Shown here: piece after piece, positions 1 through 9,673 of the stretch
Numbering within the stretch: the first letter of the stretch is position 1
Layout: each line of letters opens with the position of its first letter
Origin: Sulfitobacter albidus
GTDB lineage: Bacteria; Pseudomonadota; Alphaproteobacteria; Rhodobacterales; Rhodobacteraceae
DNA length: 64,000 nt
Assembly (NCBI RefSeq): GCF_018200035.1
Contig: NZ_CP073581.1
Location: forward strand, 2,600,501 to 2,664,500
Direction of reading: 5' to 3'
The notes under the pieces: model-generated
What the model was told of the DNA's origin: nothing
The model's input: the letters and a program-made list of their open reading frames with translations, nothing else
Databases searched by the model: none
Made by a program: the position numbers and the translations under genes

Positions 1-1
1 C

Positions 2-199
2 GCGGATCAGGGGCTGATGGTCGGCAACGCGATGGCCTCGGATGTGGTGCCGATGATCGAGGCCGGTGGCTGGGGTGTCTTTTGCCCGCATGAAATCACA
101 TGGGCAATCGAGGACGCCCCGCCGCCCGTCCATCCACGTTTTGCACAAATCGCGGATTTGTCGGAATTGCCCGCGCTGATCGCGACTCTCCAGAATTAA
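2..199 (+). CDS. HAD-family hydrolase, C-terminal fragment
   Basis: Only the last 65 codons are in the window; the gene starts upstream of base 1. The visible part has the motif VGNAMASDV, the place where HAD phosphatases carry their last acidic motif (usually G-D-S/N-x-x-x-D), followed by an 'EAGGWGVFCPHE' stretch like the loop after that motif in phosphoglycolate-phosphatase/PpaX-type enzymes. This supports a haloacid-dehalogenase superfamily hydrolase acting on a small phosphorylated metabolite. The substrate cannot be told from this fragment. A hairpin follows the stop codon. Confidence 0.6.
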   Translation, partial: ADQGLMVGNAMASDVVPMIEAGGWGVFCPHEITWAIEDAPPPVHPRFAQIADLSELPALIATLQN

Positions 200-226
200 G
201 GCGCACCGCCCAGATCGTGCCACATT

Positions 227-243
227 CCCGCCACAATGGCGGG
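227..243 (+). terminator. Hairpin after the HAD gene
   Basis: A perfect 7-bp stem (cccgcca / tggcggg) with a 3-base loop lies 28 bases after the stop codon of the HAD gene and is followed by a T-rich stretch (tttggtgttt). It is a plausible, fairly weak Rho-independent terminator. Confidence 0.5.
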
Positions 244-370
244 TTTGGTGTTTGGTCGATCAACCATGTCTAGATGTGCCTTGCCGCGCCGCAGAAATTG
301 CGGCGAAACCATTGAAAACATGGGTTCTCAGAGGGGGAATTTCGTGCTAATTTTATCTGCATAACAATAA

Positions 371-393
371 GGCCACCCGAAAAATCGGGGGCC
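371..393 (+). other. Leader hairpin upstream of the carboxypeptidase gene
   Basis: The sequence ggcc-a-cccga-aaaa-tcggg-ggcc folds into a nine-pair hairpin with one bulged base. It lies 28 bases before the carboxypeptidase start codon. No U-run follows it. It may be a leader structure or mRNA-stabilising stem; its function is unknown. Confidence 0.3.
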
Positions 394-420
394 AGAGGCA
401 GATAAATTAGGCAGGTTTCC

Positions 421-1928
421 ATGAAGGATCGGCGCAGGCAGCCGGCCCGTTACGGGCTATTCGTTCTCGCAGCATTCTGGCTTTTGGTGCTCGTCCCGAT
501 GAGCGCGATCGCGGCCCCTTACGCGGCCTATGTGATCGACGCGCGATCGGGCAAGGTGCTGCACGCGCGCAACGCCGACACCCGGCTGCATCCGGCTTCC
601 CTGACCAAGATGATGACGCTCTACATCGCGTTTCAGGCGGTGCAAAACGGGGAGATCTCTCTCGACACCCAAGTGCGCGTGTCCAAACACGCAGCCTCCG
701 AGCCACCCAGCAAACTGGGGCTGAAACCCGGTCAGCGCATCGCGCTGCGCTATCTCATCCGCGCCGCCGCCGTGAAGTCCGCCAATGACGCGGCTACCGC
801 GATTGGCGAGGCTATCTCGGGCTCCGAGGCGAAATTCGCCCGGCGCATGAACCGCACCGCCAAACAGCTGGGCATGACGCGCACGACGTTCAAAAACGCC
901 CACGGTCTGACCGAAAGCGGCCACCAGTCCACCGCGCGGGACATGACCGTGATGGGGCGTCATCTGCTGTATGATTTCCCACAGTACTACAACCTGTTCT
1001 CGCGCATCACCGCCGATGCGGGCGTGCGCAAGGTCGCCCACACCAACCGTCGCTTCCTGCAAGCCTACAAAGGGGCAGACGGGATCAAGACGGGCTATAC
1101 CCGTGCGGCCGGCTTCAATCTGACCGCCTCCGCCGAGCGCGGGCAGGAGCGGATCATCGTGACCGTCTTTGGCGGCAAATCCACGACCTCGCGCAACGCG
1201 AAGGTCGCCGAGTTGATGGATCTGGGGTTCCGCCGCGCACCCTCACGCACCCGCCTGGAAAAACCCACACCGCCCGCCTATATCGCCGAAGCCGCGCCTG
1301 AAGCGTCCCGCGTCACGCCCGCCCCCGGCGCGCGAGGCAAGACGATCCGCCTGAGCGGCGCTGTGGTCCGCTCGATCCGGCCCAATCTGCGCCCTGGCAC
1401 TGGCACGACCGTCGTGGTCGCCACGGCAGAGCAGCCCGATGCCACAAGCGACGTGCTGAGCTCGGCCATCAACGCCGCCGTCGCGTCAGTGGTCGAAGCG
1501 CCCACAGCACCCGCCCCCGGCCAGAGCCGCGCGCGGAGGCGCCCGCGGAGGGGGCCGTGATCCTTGCCGGGGCTGCGAAATCCGTGCGCCCCGCCCTGCG
1601 GCCAAAAGGGTTGGTGGTGATCGGCGCGGCCCCGAAACCCGCCGCTAGCGCCGCACCGCAAGAGGTCGTGACCCGCGTTTCGACGTCTGGCGGGCGGCAC
1701 TGGGGCGTGAACGTCGGCCGCTACGGCAGCCGCTATGCCGCGGAAAAGGTGCTGCTGAAAACCGCGCTTGCGGAAATGGCCACGCTCGACGGCTCGCTGC
1801 GCAAGGTCATCCGCAAACCGCAGGGGTTCGACGCGAATTTCCTTGGCATGACGCGCGAGACGGCGGATCTGGCCTGCCGCCGCCTGAAGGCGCGCAACGT
1901 CAGCTGCTTCATGATCGGGCCGGGCTAA
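421..1928 (+). CDS. D-alanyl-D-alanine carboxypeptidase with SPOR domain, frame-disrupted
   Basis: Periplasmic penicillin-binding protein of the serine S11 peptidase (DacA/DacF) family, which trims the terminal D-Ala from peptidoglycan stem peptides. A signal peptide covers about residues 1-31. The three active-site motifs are present: SLTK (60-63), SAN (120-122) and KTG (223-225). The first frame stops at 1560 after 379 residues. The frame opening by 1557 carries a SPOR-like peptidoglycan-binding domain (HWGVNVGRYGSRYAAE ... VSCFMIGPG). Adding one base in the C5 run at 1514-1518 joins the two into a 502-residue protein through a Pro/Glu/Ala-rich linker, the usual architecture of Rhodobacteraceae homologues. 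Either a consensus error or a real frameshift that removes SPOR; the catalytic domain is intact in both cases. Confidence 0.85.
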
Positions 1929-2797
1929 GCCGCCGCCTCGCGCCGCAGCCACGCAACGAAGGCCTTGAGCGGCGGGCGCAGCACACCGGGGCGGGTCACG
2001 ATGTGATACCCGCTTTCATGGCGCGCTTCCTCGTGCAGCACCACCAGACGCCCCGCCGCGATGTCCCGCTCGACAAAGCGGCGCGCGGTGGCAGTGATCC
2101 CCTGCCCGTCACGTGCGCCGTCCAGCAGCAGATTGCCCGGCACCTCCAACGTGGCGACGGGTTGTTTGTCGCCCAGCGTGCGGTAGCGCCAGCGCGATGT
2201 TTCCGACAGGCCGAATTCCTCGATCCACGGCAGACCCGCCAACGCGGGCAGATCCCCCTGCGGCACTTGTGCCGCCAGATCCGGCGCGCCCACCACCACC
2301 ATCGGGCTTTGCCACAAAAGCACGCTATCGACCCCGGGCCACCCCCCGCGCCCGTAGCGAATTGCCATGTCGATCCCGTCGGGGCTCAGCGTGACGACCT
2401 CGGGGCTGGGATCGATCATCAAACGCACCTCTGGATGCGCCGCGCGAAATCGCGACAGGCGCGGCATCAGCCAGGATGACGCCAGCGTCGGCGTGACCGA
2501 GATATGCAAAGGCCGGTCGTCCCGCGCCGCCGAGATCTGCGCGACCCCCTCGGCCATCAGGGCAAACCCGCCGCGCAGGCTTTGCGCCAATTGCTCACCG
2601 CGCGCGGTCAGTCGCAGCGCGCGGCCTGAGCGGTCCAGCAGAGCGGCGTCAAGATGCGTCTCAAGCGTGCGCAACTGCTGGCTGATCGCCGCGTGTGAGA
2701 CGCCCAATGCGTCCCCTGCCGCCGTCACATTGCCCGTCTGCGCAAAGGCGGCAAAGGCCCGCAGGGCCGACAGGGGGGGAAGCGCGCGCCAATCCAT
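1925..2797 (-). CDS. LysR-family transcriptional regulator
   Basis: 290 residues, normal length for LysR regulators. The N-terminal winged helix-turn-helix is clear (GNVTAAGDALGVSHAAISQQ, then LETHLDAALLDRSGR). An effector-binding domain follows, with the 'RPLHISVTPTLASSWLMPRL' entry strand and 'GIDMAIRYGRG' segment typical of the GcvA/AmpR-like subgroup. The stop overlaps the carboxypeptidase stop by 4 bases on the opposite strand. The gene diverges from a small ORF, with an inverted repeat directly upstream of its own start, so autoregulation is likely. The regulated target is not evident beyond that small ORF. Confidence 0.85.
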   Translation of the reverse strand: MDWRALPPLSALRAFAAFAQTGNVTAAGDALGVSHAAISQQLRTLETHLDAALLDRSGRALRLTARGEQLAQSLRGGFALMAEGVAQISAARDDRPLHISVTPTLASSWLMPRLSRFRAAHPEVRLMIDPSPEVVTLSPDGIDMAIRYGRGGWPGVDSVLLWQSPMVVVGAPDLAAQVPQGDLPALAGLPWIEEFGLSETSRWRYRTLGDKQPVATLEVPGNLLLDGARDGQGITATARRFVERDIAAGRLVVLHEEARHESGYHIVTRPGVLRPPLKAFVAWLRREAAA

Positions 2798-2799
2798 AT

Positions 2800-2819
2800 G
2801 TCATCTCAGCTTACATGAC
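2800..2819. promoter_or_regulatory. Inverted repeat, candidate LysR operator
   Basis: A gtcat-N10-atgac inverted repeat sits 3 bases upstream of the LysR start codon, in the intergenic region shared with the divergent small ORF. The spacing is like a LysR-type box. Inference from position only. Confidence 0.35.
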
Positions 2820-2890
2820 CAAAGAATGCATGAGTCGCATTTTGCGCGCCGATGATCAACTACTGTCTCATCAACCCAAGGAGAGACGAC

Positions 2891-3037
2891 ATGATCAACA
2901 TCTACGCACAAAGCTTTATGACAGCCACTCGCACCCGTCATCCCCGCCGCGAGGAGCTGCCCGGCCCGCTTGTCGGCACCCGCAGCCGCTGGTTTTCCTT
3001 GCGCCCGCAGGTGACTGTCGATCTGGACAAACTGTAA
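2891..3037 (+). CDS. Small hypothetical protein divergent to LysR
   Basis: A 48-residue ORF that I do not recognise. It begins with ATG 6 bases after a strong Shine-Dalgarno sequence (aaggagag), which is the main support. The peptide starts MINIYAQSFMTATRTRH, has an Arg/Pro-rich middle and ends VTVDLDKL. There is no signal peptide or membrane segment. It is transcribed away from the LysR regulator and converges on yejF, so it may be the regulator's direct target. An in-frame ATG at 2852 has no comparable ribosome-binding site. Confidence 0.45.
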   Translation: MINIYAQSFMTATRTRHPRREELPGPLVGTRSRWFSLRPQVTVDLDKL

Positions 3038-3043
3038 GCTGCG

Positions 3044-4627
3044 CTACTGTGCGGCTTGCAGCAGCGTCCGGGTGTATTCGGTGCTGGGGGTGTCATACAG
3101 CGTATCGACATCCCCCGCCTCGATCACATCGCCGCGCTTCATCACCATGACCTTGTGCGACATCGCGCGCACGACCCGCAGATCGTGGCTGATGAACAGG
3201 TAGGCCAGCCCGTATTTCACCTGAAGCGCCCGCAACAGATCGACGATCTGCACCTGTACGGTCATATCCAGCGCACTCGTCGGCTCGTCGAGCACCAGCA
3301 GGCGCGGACGCAGCACCATTGCGCGGGCAATCGCGATTCGCTGGCGCTGCCCGCCGGAGAATTCGTGGGGGTAGCGGTCCATCGTGGCGGGGTCGAGCCC
3401 GACCTCGATCATCACATCGTGCACCAGTTCGCGCTTGTCGCGGTCCGGGTCGACGTTGTGAATGCTGAGCCCTTCGGCGATGATCTGCATGCAGGTCATG
3501 CGCGGGCTAAGGCTGCCGAAGGGATCCTGAAACACGATCTGCATGTCCTTGCGCAGGCGCCGCAGCTCTTTCGTGGACCATTTGCGCACGTCCTGACCGG
3601 CAAAATGGATCCCGCCTTCGGATTTGATCAGCCGCATCACCGCCAGCGCGAGCGTGGTCTTGCCCGAACCGCTTTCGCCCACGATGCCGATGGTCTCTCC
3701 CGCCCGGACGCTGAAGCTGGCGTCGTTGACGGCCTTCACATGGCCCACCGTGCGGCGCAGCAGCCCTTGCTGGATCGGGAACCAGATCTTGAGGTTTTGC
3801 GCCTCGGCGACCACCTCCGCGCCCTCGGGCACGGGCGCGGGGCTGCCCGACGGCTCCGCGCCCAGCAGCTTTTGGGTGTAGGGATGTTGCGGGCTGTCGA
3901 AAATCGCCGCCGTTGGCCCTTGCTCCACGATCTCGCCATGCTGCATCACGCAAACGCGGTCCGCGATGCGCCGCACCACGCCCAGATCATGGGTGATGAA
4001 CAGCAGGCCCATGCCCTCGCTCCGCTTCAACTCGGCCAGCAGATCGAGGATCTGCGCCTGGATGGTCACGTCCAGTGCCGTCGTCGGCTCATCCGCGATC
4101 AGTACGTCGGGTTTGTTGGCCAAGGCCATGGCGATCATCACCCGCTGCCGTTGCCCGCCCGACAGCTGGTGAGGGTAGGAGGACAGCCGGCTTTCCGCGT
4201 CATTGATCCCCACCTTGTCGAGCAGTTCGATGATCCGGCCGCGCGCCGCAGCCCCCGTCAGCCCCTGATGCAGCCCCAGCGATTCCGCGAGCTGTTTTTC
4301 GATAGTGTGCAGCGGGTTGAGCGAGGTCATCGGCTCTTGGAAAATGAACGAGATATCATTGCCGCGCACCTTGCGCAGCAGCGCGTCCGACGCGCCGATC
4401 ATCTGTTGCCCGTCATAGGTGACCGACCCCTCGACCTGCGCCGTCTCCCCCAGCAGGCTCACCGTGCTGAGCGCCGAGACAGATTTACCCGAGCCGCTCT
4501 CGCCCACCAGTGCAACGGTCTCGCCCCGCTCGACGTGGAACGAGATGCCTTTGACGGCGGCAGACAGCTTGCCATCCTGACGGAACGACACGCGCAGGTC
4601 TTTGACATCCAGAAGCGGGGTACTCAC
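3044..4627 (-). CDS. yejF: Peptide ABC transporter, double ATPase subunit YejF
   Basis: 527 residues holding two complete ABC ATPase domains, as in YejF of the oligopeptide/microcin-C importer. The first Walker A is GESGSGKS at 42-49 with signature LSGGQRQR. The second domain repeats GESGSGKT and FSGGQRQR, each with its own Walker B (LIADEP, LVLDEP). The linker has the PxxxYT...LL segment of OppD/OppF-type subunits. It is the last gene of a four-gene minus-strand operon and overlaps yejE by 4 bases, implying translational coupling. Cytoplasmic, powering uptake of short peptides captured by YejA. Confidence 0.93.
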   Translation of the reverse strand: MSTPLLDVKDLRVSFRQDGKLSAAVKGISFHVERGETVALVGESGSGKSVSALSTVSLLGETAQVEGSVTYDGQQMIGASDALLRKVRGNDISFIFQEPMTSLNPLHTIEKQLAESLGLHQGLTGAAARGRIIELLDKVGINDAESRLSSYPHQLSGGQRQRVMIAMALANKPDVLIADEPTTALDVTIQAQILDLLAELKRSEGMGLLFITHDLGVVRRIADRVCVMQHGEIVEQGPTAAIFDSPQHPYTQKLLGAEPSGSPAPVPEGAEVVAEAQNLKIWFPIQQGLLRRTVGHVKAVNDASFSVRAGETIGIVGESGSGKTTLALAVMRLIKSEGGIHFAGQDVRKWSTKELRRLRKDMQIVFQDPFGSLSPRMTCMQIIAEGLSIHNVDPDRDKRELVHDVMIEVGLDPATMDRYPHEFSGGQRQRIAIARAMVLRPRLLVLDEPTSALDMTVQVQIVDLLRALQVKYGLAYLFISHDLRVVRAMSHKVMVMKRGDVIEAGDVDTLYDTPSTEYTRTLLQAAQ

Positions 4628-5796
4628 GAAAACGTCTTTCTGGGATCGAACGCATCACGGATCCCTTCGAAAATGAACACCAGCAGCGACAGCATGATCG
4701 CAAAGGTAAAGAACGCAGTGAAGGCGAGCCACGGCGCCTGCAGGTTCTGTTTCGCCTGCAACGTCAGCTCGCCAAGGCTGGGCGCCGAGGACGGCAGGCC
4801 AAAGCCCAGAAAATCGAGCACGGCGAGCGAGCTGATCGTGCCGGTGATGATGAACGGCAGCATCGTCAGCGTGGCGACCATGGCGTTGGGCAGCATGTGG
4901 CGGAACATGATCGTCGTATTGCTGACCCCCAGCGCGCGGGCGGCGCGTACGTATTCCAGATTGCGCGCGCGCAGGAATTCCGCGCGCACCACACCGACCA
5001 GCGCAGTCCAACTGAACAGCACCAGCAGGAACACCAATAGCCAGAAACTTCGCCCCAGTATCGCGAACATGATGATGATGACGTAGAGGCTGGGCGTGGA
5101 TGTCCAGATCTCGATGATTCGCTGGAATATCAGGTCGAGCCAGCCGCCAAAGAACCCCTGCACCGCCCCGGCGGCGATGCCGATGATCGTACTCAGCCCC
5201 GTCACCAGTAGCGTGAATACGATGCTGAGGCGGAAGCCGTGGATCACCCGCGCCATCACGTCGCGCTTTGTCCCATCCGTGCCCAGCAGATTGCCGTCGC
5301 CCGGTGGGAGAGGCGCTGCACCCGGGCGGTCCACGGCGGTGTCATAGCTGTAGGGGATCGGCGGCCAGATCGACCAGCCCTGCATGATTTCTTCGCCCTC
5401 GATCATCCCATCCTGCGCATCCTCGATATAGGCTTCGGGATCGTCGAAACAGAACTCCGACCCGCCGGTCGCGATCAGGCATTTCACCTCGGGGTCGCGA
5501 TAGGCGGCCTCGGTCTGGAAATCGCCGCCGAACGCCGTCTCCGGGTAGAAATTGAAAATCGGCATGTAGTATTCGCCGCGGAAGTTCACGAGGATCGGCT
5601 TGTCGTTGGCCAGAAACTCCGCGAACAGCGACAGGGTAAAGATCACCGCAAAGATCCACAGCGACCAGAACGCGCGGCGGTTGCGCTTGAAATTGCGCCA
5701 GCGGCGCTGGTTCAGCGGGCTGAGTGCCATGCGCCGGGGCTTGGCCGGGACGGGGGCGGGTGCCTCTTGTGCCGGTGTGGGATTGGGCGCGTGCAT
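4624..5796 (-). CDS. yejE: Peptide ABC transporter permease YejE
   Basis: 390 residues. A cytoplasmic N-terminus (SPLNQRRWRNFKRNRRAFWSLWIF) leads into the first membrane helix. A long periplasmic insert follows (about residues 60-170), then the BPD_transp_1 core with five more hydrophobic segments and the coupling motif EYVRAARALGVSNTTIMFRH facing the ATPase. The large insert separates YejE from the shorter DppC. It overlaps yejB by 1 base and yejF by 4 bases, so it is one translational unit. Confidence 0.93.
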   Translation of the reverse strand: MHAPNPTPAQEAPAPVPAKPRRMALSPLNQRRWRNFKRNRRAFWSLWIFAVIFTLSLFAEFLANDKPILVNFRGEYYMPIFNFYPETAFGGDFQTEAAYRDPEVKCLIATGGSEFCFDDPEAYIEDAQDGMIEGEEIMQGWSIWPPIPYSYDTAVDRPGAAPLPPGDGNLLGTDGTKRDVMARVIHGFRLSIVFTLLVTGLSTIIGIAAGAVQGFFGGWLDLIFQRIIEIWTSTPSLYVIIIMFAILGRSFWLLVFLLVLFSWTALVGVVRAEFLRARNLEYVRAARALGVSNTTIMFRHMLPNAMVATLTMLPFIITGTISSLAVLDFLGFGLPSSAPSLGELTLQAKQNLQAPWLAFTAFFTFAIMLSLLVFIFEGIRDAFDPRKTFS

Positions 5797-6941
5797 CAGC
5801 CTTCCCTCTTCTCGAAGTCGATGCGCGGATCGACCAGCACGTACATCAGATCAGAGATGATGCCGACCAGCAGACCGATCAGGCCAAAGATGAACAGCGT
5901 GCCGAACACGATCGGATAATCCCGCGCCACCGCAGCCTCGAACCCCAGACGCCCCAGACCGTCGAGCGAAAAGATCGTCTCGATAATCAGGCTGGAGCCG
6001 AAGAACACACCGATGAACACCGCCGGGAAGCCCGCGATCACGATCAGCATCGCGTTGCGGAACACGTGCCCGTAGAGCACGCGCCCCTCGCTCAGCCCCT
6101 TGGCGCGGGCGGTCATGACATAGTGTTTCTTGATCTCGTCGAGAAAGCTGTTTTTCGTCAGCAGCGTCAGCGTGGCAAAGGCAGAGATGGTCGAGGCCAG
6201 CACCGGCAGCGTGATATGCCAGAAGTAGTCCTTTACCTTGCCCCAGGCGCTGAGTTCCTCAAAATTGTCGGACGTGAGGCCCCGCAGCGGGAAAAGCTCG
6301 TAACACGTCGGGTTGAAGGCCGCGCCGTTTTCCCACACGTCGGCAAGGCCGGGAATACGGAAGCAGTTGGCGGGCACGAACAGCACCAACAGCAGGATCG
6401 CAAACAGGAAACCGGGGATCGCGTAGGCCGCGATGATCGCGCCGGAGGTCCAAGTGTCGAAACGCGATCCGTCGCGCACGGCCTTCTTGATCCCCAGGGG
6501 GATCGAAATGAGATAGGCGATCAGCGTCGACCATAGCCCCAGCGTGATCGACACCGGCAGCTTTTCCTTGATCAACTCGATGACCGAGATCGAGCGGAAG
6601 TAACTCTCCCCGAAATCGAACATGAGGTAGTTGCCCATCATCGAGAAGAACCGCTGAACGGGCGGCTTGTCGAAACCGAACTCACGCTCCAGCTCTTCGA
6701 TGAATTCGGGCGGCAGGCCGCGCGCGCCCACGTAATTCTCTGTGGCACCCGTCGCCTCGTTGCCCGCGTCATTGCCCGATCCGGCAAAGCCGCCGAACAC
6801 GTCGCCGCCGCCCTGGATGCGGGCAATCGCCTGCTCTACCGGGCCGCCGGGCACGAATTGCACCAGCGCGAAATTCACCAGCATGATCCCGAACAACGTC
6901 GGAATGATCAGCAACAGCCGTCTGAGAATATAGGCGCCCAT
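5796..6941 (-). CDS. yejB: Peptide ABC transporter permease YejB
   Basis: 381 residues. It opens with the [19 protein letters not shown] helix typical of DppB/OppB-like permeases and has a YejB-type periplasmic insert after helix 1 (Gly/Asn-rich near residues 43-70). The EAA-like loop [20 protein letters not shown] lies before the last helices. It partners YejE in the membrane channel. It begins 3 bases after the yejA stop codon. Confidence 0.93.
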   Translation of the reverse strand: MGAYILRRLLLIIPTLFGIMLVNFALVQFVPGGPVEQAIARIQGGGDVFGGFAGSGNDAGNEATGATENYVGARGLPPEFIEELEREFGFDKPPVQRFFSMMGNYLMFDFGESYFRSISVIELIKEKLPVSITLGLWSTLIAYLISIPLGIKKAVRDGSRFDTWTSGAIIAAYAIPGFLFAILLLVLFVPANCFRIPGLADVWENGAAFNPTCYELFPLRGLTSDNFEELSAWGKVKDYFWHITLPVLASTISAFATLTLLTKNSFLDEIKKHYVMTARAKGLSEGRVLYGHVFRNAMLIVIAGFPAVFIGVFFGSSLIIETIFSLDGLGRLGFEAAVARDYPIVFGTLFIFGLIGLLVGIISDLMYVLVDPRIDFEKREG

Positions 6942-6944
6942 GGG

Positions 6945-8864
6945 TTACCTCAGCGCGCCTGCCGCGCGCAATGCGTCCGCTTTCTCCGCGTCGTACCACC
7001 AGAAATCGAGATAGCCCAGCGCGTAGGCGGGCTGCTCTGCCGGGTGGGCGTATTGGTTGTAGTAGGCGGTCCAGTAGACGTCATTGTACCACAGGGGGAT
7101 CATGATGAATTCATGGCGCAGCGCGCGGTCCAGCGCCATGAGCGAGGCGGCCTCCTCCTCGCTGGTTTGCGCCTGCAACGATGCCTCGATAATCGCGTCA
7201 ACCATGGGGCTGGCCAGCCCCGCCGGGTTGAACAGCGAAAACGCCGCAGCCTCAGAGCCATAGCGCTGCATCAGCCCGGTGCCGGTGCCCAGAAACGCCG
7301 CATAGGCGTCGAACACCATGTCATAGTCGCGATCCCGCTCGCGCAGGGTGTATTGAGAGGCGTCGACCTTCTCCAGCACCGCCTCGATGCCAAGGTTGTC
7401 GACGTTCGACATGAAATTCTCCACCACCGCCGCCAGCGTGGCAGAGCCGGAGGAGTTCAGCAGGAACGTAAGCCGCAGCGGCTCTCCCTCGGCATTGCGG
7501 CGGCGCCCGTCGTCGCCCACGGCCCAGCCGGCCTCGTCCAGCAGCCGCATCGCACGGCGCGCGTTGCGCCGGTCAAACAACCGCTCGGCGCCCGAGGTAT
7601 GCGGCACGCGCACCTCTTCGGTCAGCACCGCCGGGTCGATCACGTCGCCAAGCGATTGCAGCAGCTCCAACTCCGCCCCCTCGGGCGTGCCCATCGCCAT
7701 CAGCGGCGTATCCTGCGTGAAGGACGCGCGCGGCTTGAACAGCCCGTATTGCAGGGATTCATTGGTCCACTCGAAATTGAACGCCAGCGAGATCGCCTCG
7801 CGCACGCGGACATCCTGCATCGTCTCGCGGCCAAGATTGAACACGAAGCCCGTGGGCGACGGGGGCGAGCCGTCGGGGATCTCTTCCTTGACGACGTGGC
7901 CCGCCGTTACCTTGGGAAAGTCATAGGCGGTCGCCCACTGTTTTGAATTCCCTTCGGAGCGGAAGGTGTAGGCGCCCGATTTGAAGGCCTCAAAGGCGGA
8001 GTTTTCGTCCCCGAAATACTCCACCCGGATCCGGTCAAAGTTGTGCCGCCCCACGTTGATCGGCAGATCCTTCCCCCAGTAGTCGGGGTTGCGTTTGTAG
8101 ACGATGGAACGGTTCACATCGACTTTCTCGATCATGTAGGGGCCAGAGCCGGGCGAGGTTTCAAGTCGGCTTTCATCCAGCCGCGCACCGCTTTCCTCGT
8201 ACCATTTCTTCGACCACGCGGGCACGAACCCCACCTGATCGATCAGAGAGCGCCGCGAGATGCCTTCGGTAAAGTAGAACTTGATCGTGTAGTCGTCGAT
8301 CACCTCGACCCGCGGGATCCGCTTGCGCACCGCGTCGGCGTAGGATTGCAGCCCCTGGTCCAGCAAAAGGTTATGCGAAAATGCGATGTCATGCGCCGTC
8401 ACCGGATCCCCGGTCGAGAATTTGGCGTCCCGGCGCATGTTGAAGATCACCCAATCCTTCGTCTCGGGGTATTCGATACTTTCGCACAGCAGGCAATAGC
8501 TTTCGCCGTAGACATCCGCCGGTGCCGAGGCTTCTCCGTTCCCGTCACCCAGCAGGCTCTCAAACATGATCGTGCTCAGCGCGCCGCCCCGGCCCTTGCG
8601 GCTGTAGGGGTTCATCGAATCGAACGTGCCAAGCGCCGAGATCGAAATCTCGCCGCCCTTCGGCGCGTCGGGATTCACGTAGTCGAAATGCGGGTAGTCT
8701 GCCGGATAAGTCAGATCGCCGTAGAAGGAATAGCCGTGGCTCTTGATCATCTTGGCGTGCCCGTCGGCAAACGCGGGCGCGGGCAGGCCAAGGGCCAGCG
8801 CGCTCAGGGCGGCGCCGGTCAGGGCGCGCAGGGTCAAACCGGATCGGGACAGGGCGGCAAACAT
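6945..8864 (-). CDS. yejA: Peptide ABC transporter substrate-binding protein YejA
   Basis: Family 5 extracellular solute-binding protein, 639 residues from the start chosen here. The start at 8864 has a good ribosome-binding site (gaggag, 8 bases upstream) and gives a normal signal peptide (MFAALSRSGLTLRALTG...APAFA). The open frame runs upstream to 8993, but that extension lacks any signal character. The mature region holds KGGEISISALGTFDSMNPYS and KRNPDYWGKDLPINVGRHNF, typical of YejA/OppA proteins. First gene of the yejABEF operon; its product delivers oligopeptides to YejBEF. Confidence 0.92.
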   Translation of the reverse strand: MFAALSRSGLTLRALTGAALSALALGLPAPAFADGHAKMIKSHGYSFYGDLTYPADYPHFDYVNPDAPKGGEISISALGTFDSMNPYSRKGRGGALSTIMFESLLGDGNGEASAPADVYGESYCLLCESIEYPETKDWVIFNMRRDAKFSTGDPVTAHDIAFSHNLLLDQGLQSYADAVRKRIPRVEVIDDYTIKFYFTEGISRRSLIDQVGFVPAWSKKWYEESGARLDESRLETSPGSGPYMIEKVDVNRSIVYKRNPDYWGKDLPINVGRHNFDRIRVEYFGDENSAFEAFKSGAYTFRSEGNSKQWATAYDFPKVTAGHVVKEEIPDGSPPSPTGFVFNLGRETMQDVRVREAISLAFNFEWTNESLQYGLFKPRASFTQDTPLMAMGTPEGAELELLQSLGDVIDPAVLTEEVRVPHTSGAERLFDRRNARRAMRLLDEAGWAVGDDGRRRNAEGEPLRLTFLLNSSGSATLAAVVENFMSNVDNLGIEAVLEKVDASQYTLRERDRDYDMVFDAYAAFLGTGTGLMQRYGSEAAAFSLFNPAGLASPMVDAIIEASLQAQTSEEEAASLMALDRALRHEFIMIPLWYNDVYWTAYYNQYAHPAEQPAYALGYLDFWWYDAEKADALRAAGALR

Positions 8865-8982
8865 CAAAAGGCTCCTCGGACTGTGGGCGTCACATGCTGG
8901 TGCGTCATGTAGGCTAACGACAGGCGGCGCCAAGTGACAAGTTGCAAAGCTGTTATCTGCCGGTGAGGCCCATCCAAACAGC

Positions 8983-9012
8983 AAAAAGGCCACCCGGATC
9001 CGGGCGGCCTTA
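8983..9012 (-). terminator. Rho-independent terminator of the cytochrome c gene
   Basis: On the minus strand, aaggcc(g)cccgg pairs across a short apex with ccggg(t)ggcctt and is followed by TTTTTG. It lies 27 bases after the cytochrome c stop codon. It also sits in the yejA promoter region and so insulates the operon. Confidence 0.75.
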
Positions 9013-9038
9013 AGTATCGTGTCGCACGTGCGGTGCGA

Positions 9039-9542
9039 TCAGTCGTCGAGGCTGTCGAGGTAGGCGATCAGGTTTGCCCGCTCCTCGGGATCCTTGATAC
9101 CGGCAAAACCCATCGACGTGCCAGGCGCCCAGGCGGCGGGCGCTTCGAGGAAACCGTTAAGTGCGGCAACATCCCAGACATCTGCCTGTTCGGACAGCGC
9201 ACCGGAATAGGAGTTATAGCCATCGGCGGAGCCGACTTCGCGTCCAACGACACCGTGCATGTAGGGTCCGGTCGCGTTCTCGCCTTCGCCAATCTTGTGG
9301 CAGGCGGTGCATTTGCGGAAGACCCGCTCACCCGCGCCTGCATCCGCCGAGGCCATCAGCTCCTCAAAGGGGACCTCTTCGACCTCCTCTTCGGGCGCGT
9401 CGCTGGCCACTTCGATCGAATAGGACGGCTCGCCGTGCAGCTCTGCGTGATACAGCTCTTCGGCAGCCCAACCGCCCAGCAGCAGAACCAGCCACGCCCC
9501 GATCACACCCGCACCGAGTTTGGTAATCAACATTGAGTCCAT
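9039..9542 (-). CDS. Membrane-anchored class I cytochrome c
   Basis: 167 residues. An uncleaved N-terminal helix (about 7-27, ITKLGAGVIGAWLVLLLGGW) acts as membrane anchor. An acidic linker (EEEVEEVPFEE, about 51-61) leads to a cytochrome c domain with haem motif CTACH at 78-82 and a likely axial Met at 144 (GTSMGFAG). The layout matches cytochrome c-y / c552 (CycM-type) proteins that carry electrons between the bc1 complex and terminal oxidases on the periplasmic face. Two in-frame ATG codons (9542, 9533) are possible starts; neither has a strong Shine-Dalgarno. Divergent from pheA. Confidence 0.88.
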   Translation of the reverse strand: MDSMLITKLGAGVIGAWLVLLLGGWAAEELYHAELHGEPSYSIEVASDAPEEEVEEVPFEELMASADAGAGERVFRKCTACHKIGEGENATGPYMHGVVGREVGSADGYNSYSGALSEQADVWDVAALNGFLEAPAAWAPGTSMGFAGIKDPEERANLIAYLDSLDD

Positions 9543-9673
9543 GGATCAGCCCATCATCTTTAGAATTTTGTTCATGCGTTCGCGCGGTATCTATTGCTTT
9601 CCCTCCCCGCAGGCAAGGTGTAGTTACCGCGACCAAACGACCGCAGGTCGGATTTTCACCGAGGAATTGAACG

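Noticed and set aside
3056..5086. Long plus-strand frame opposite yejF and yejE
   Set aside because: It spans two unrelated minus-strand genes and has no family features; an artefact of GC-rich third positions.
9543..9673. Regulatory motif in the cytochrome c-pheA gap
   Set aside because: No inverted repeat, Fnr-like or other consensus could be found by eye in the 131 bases.
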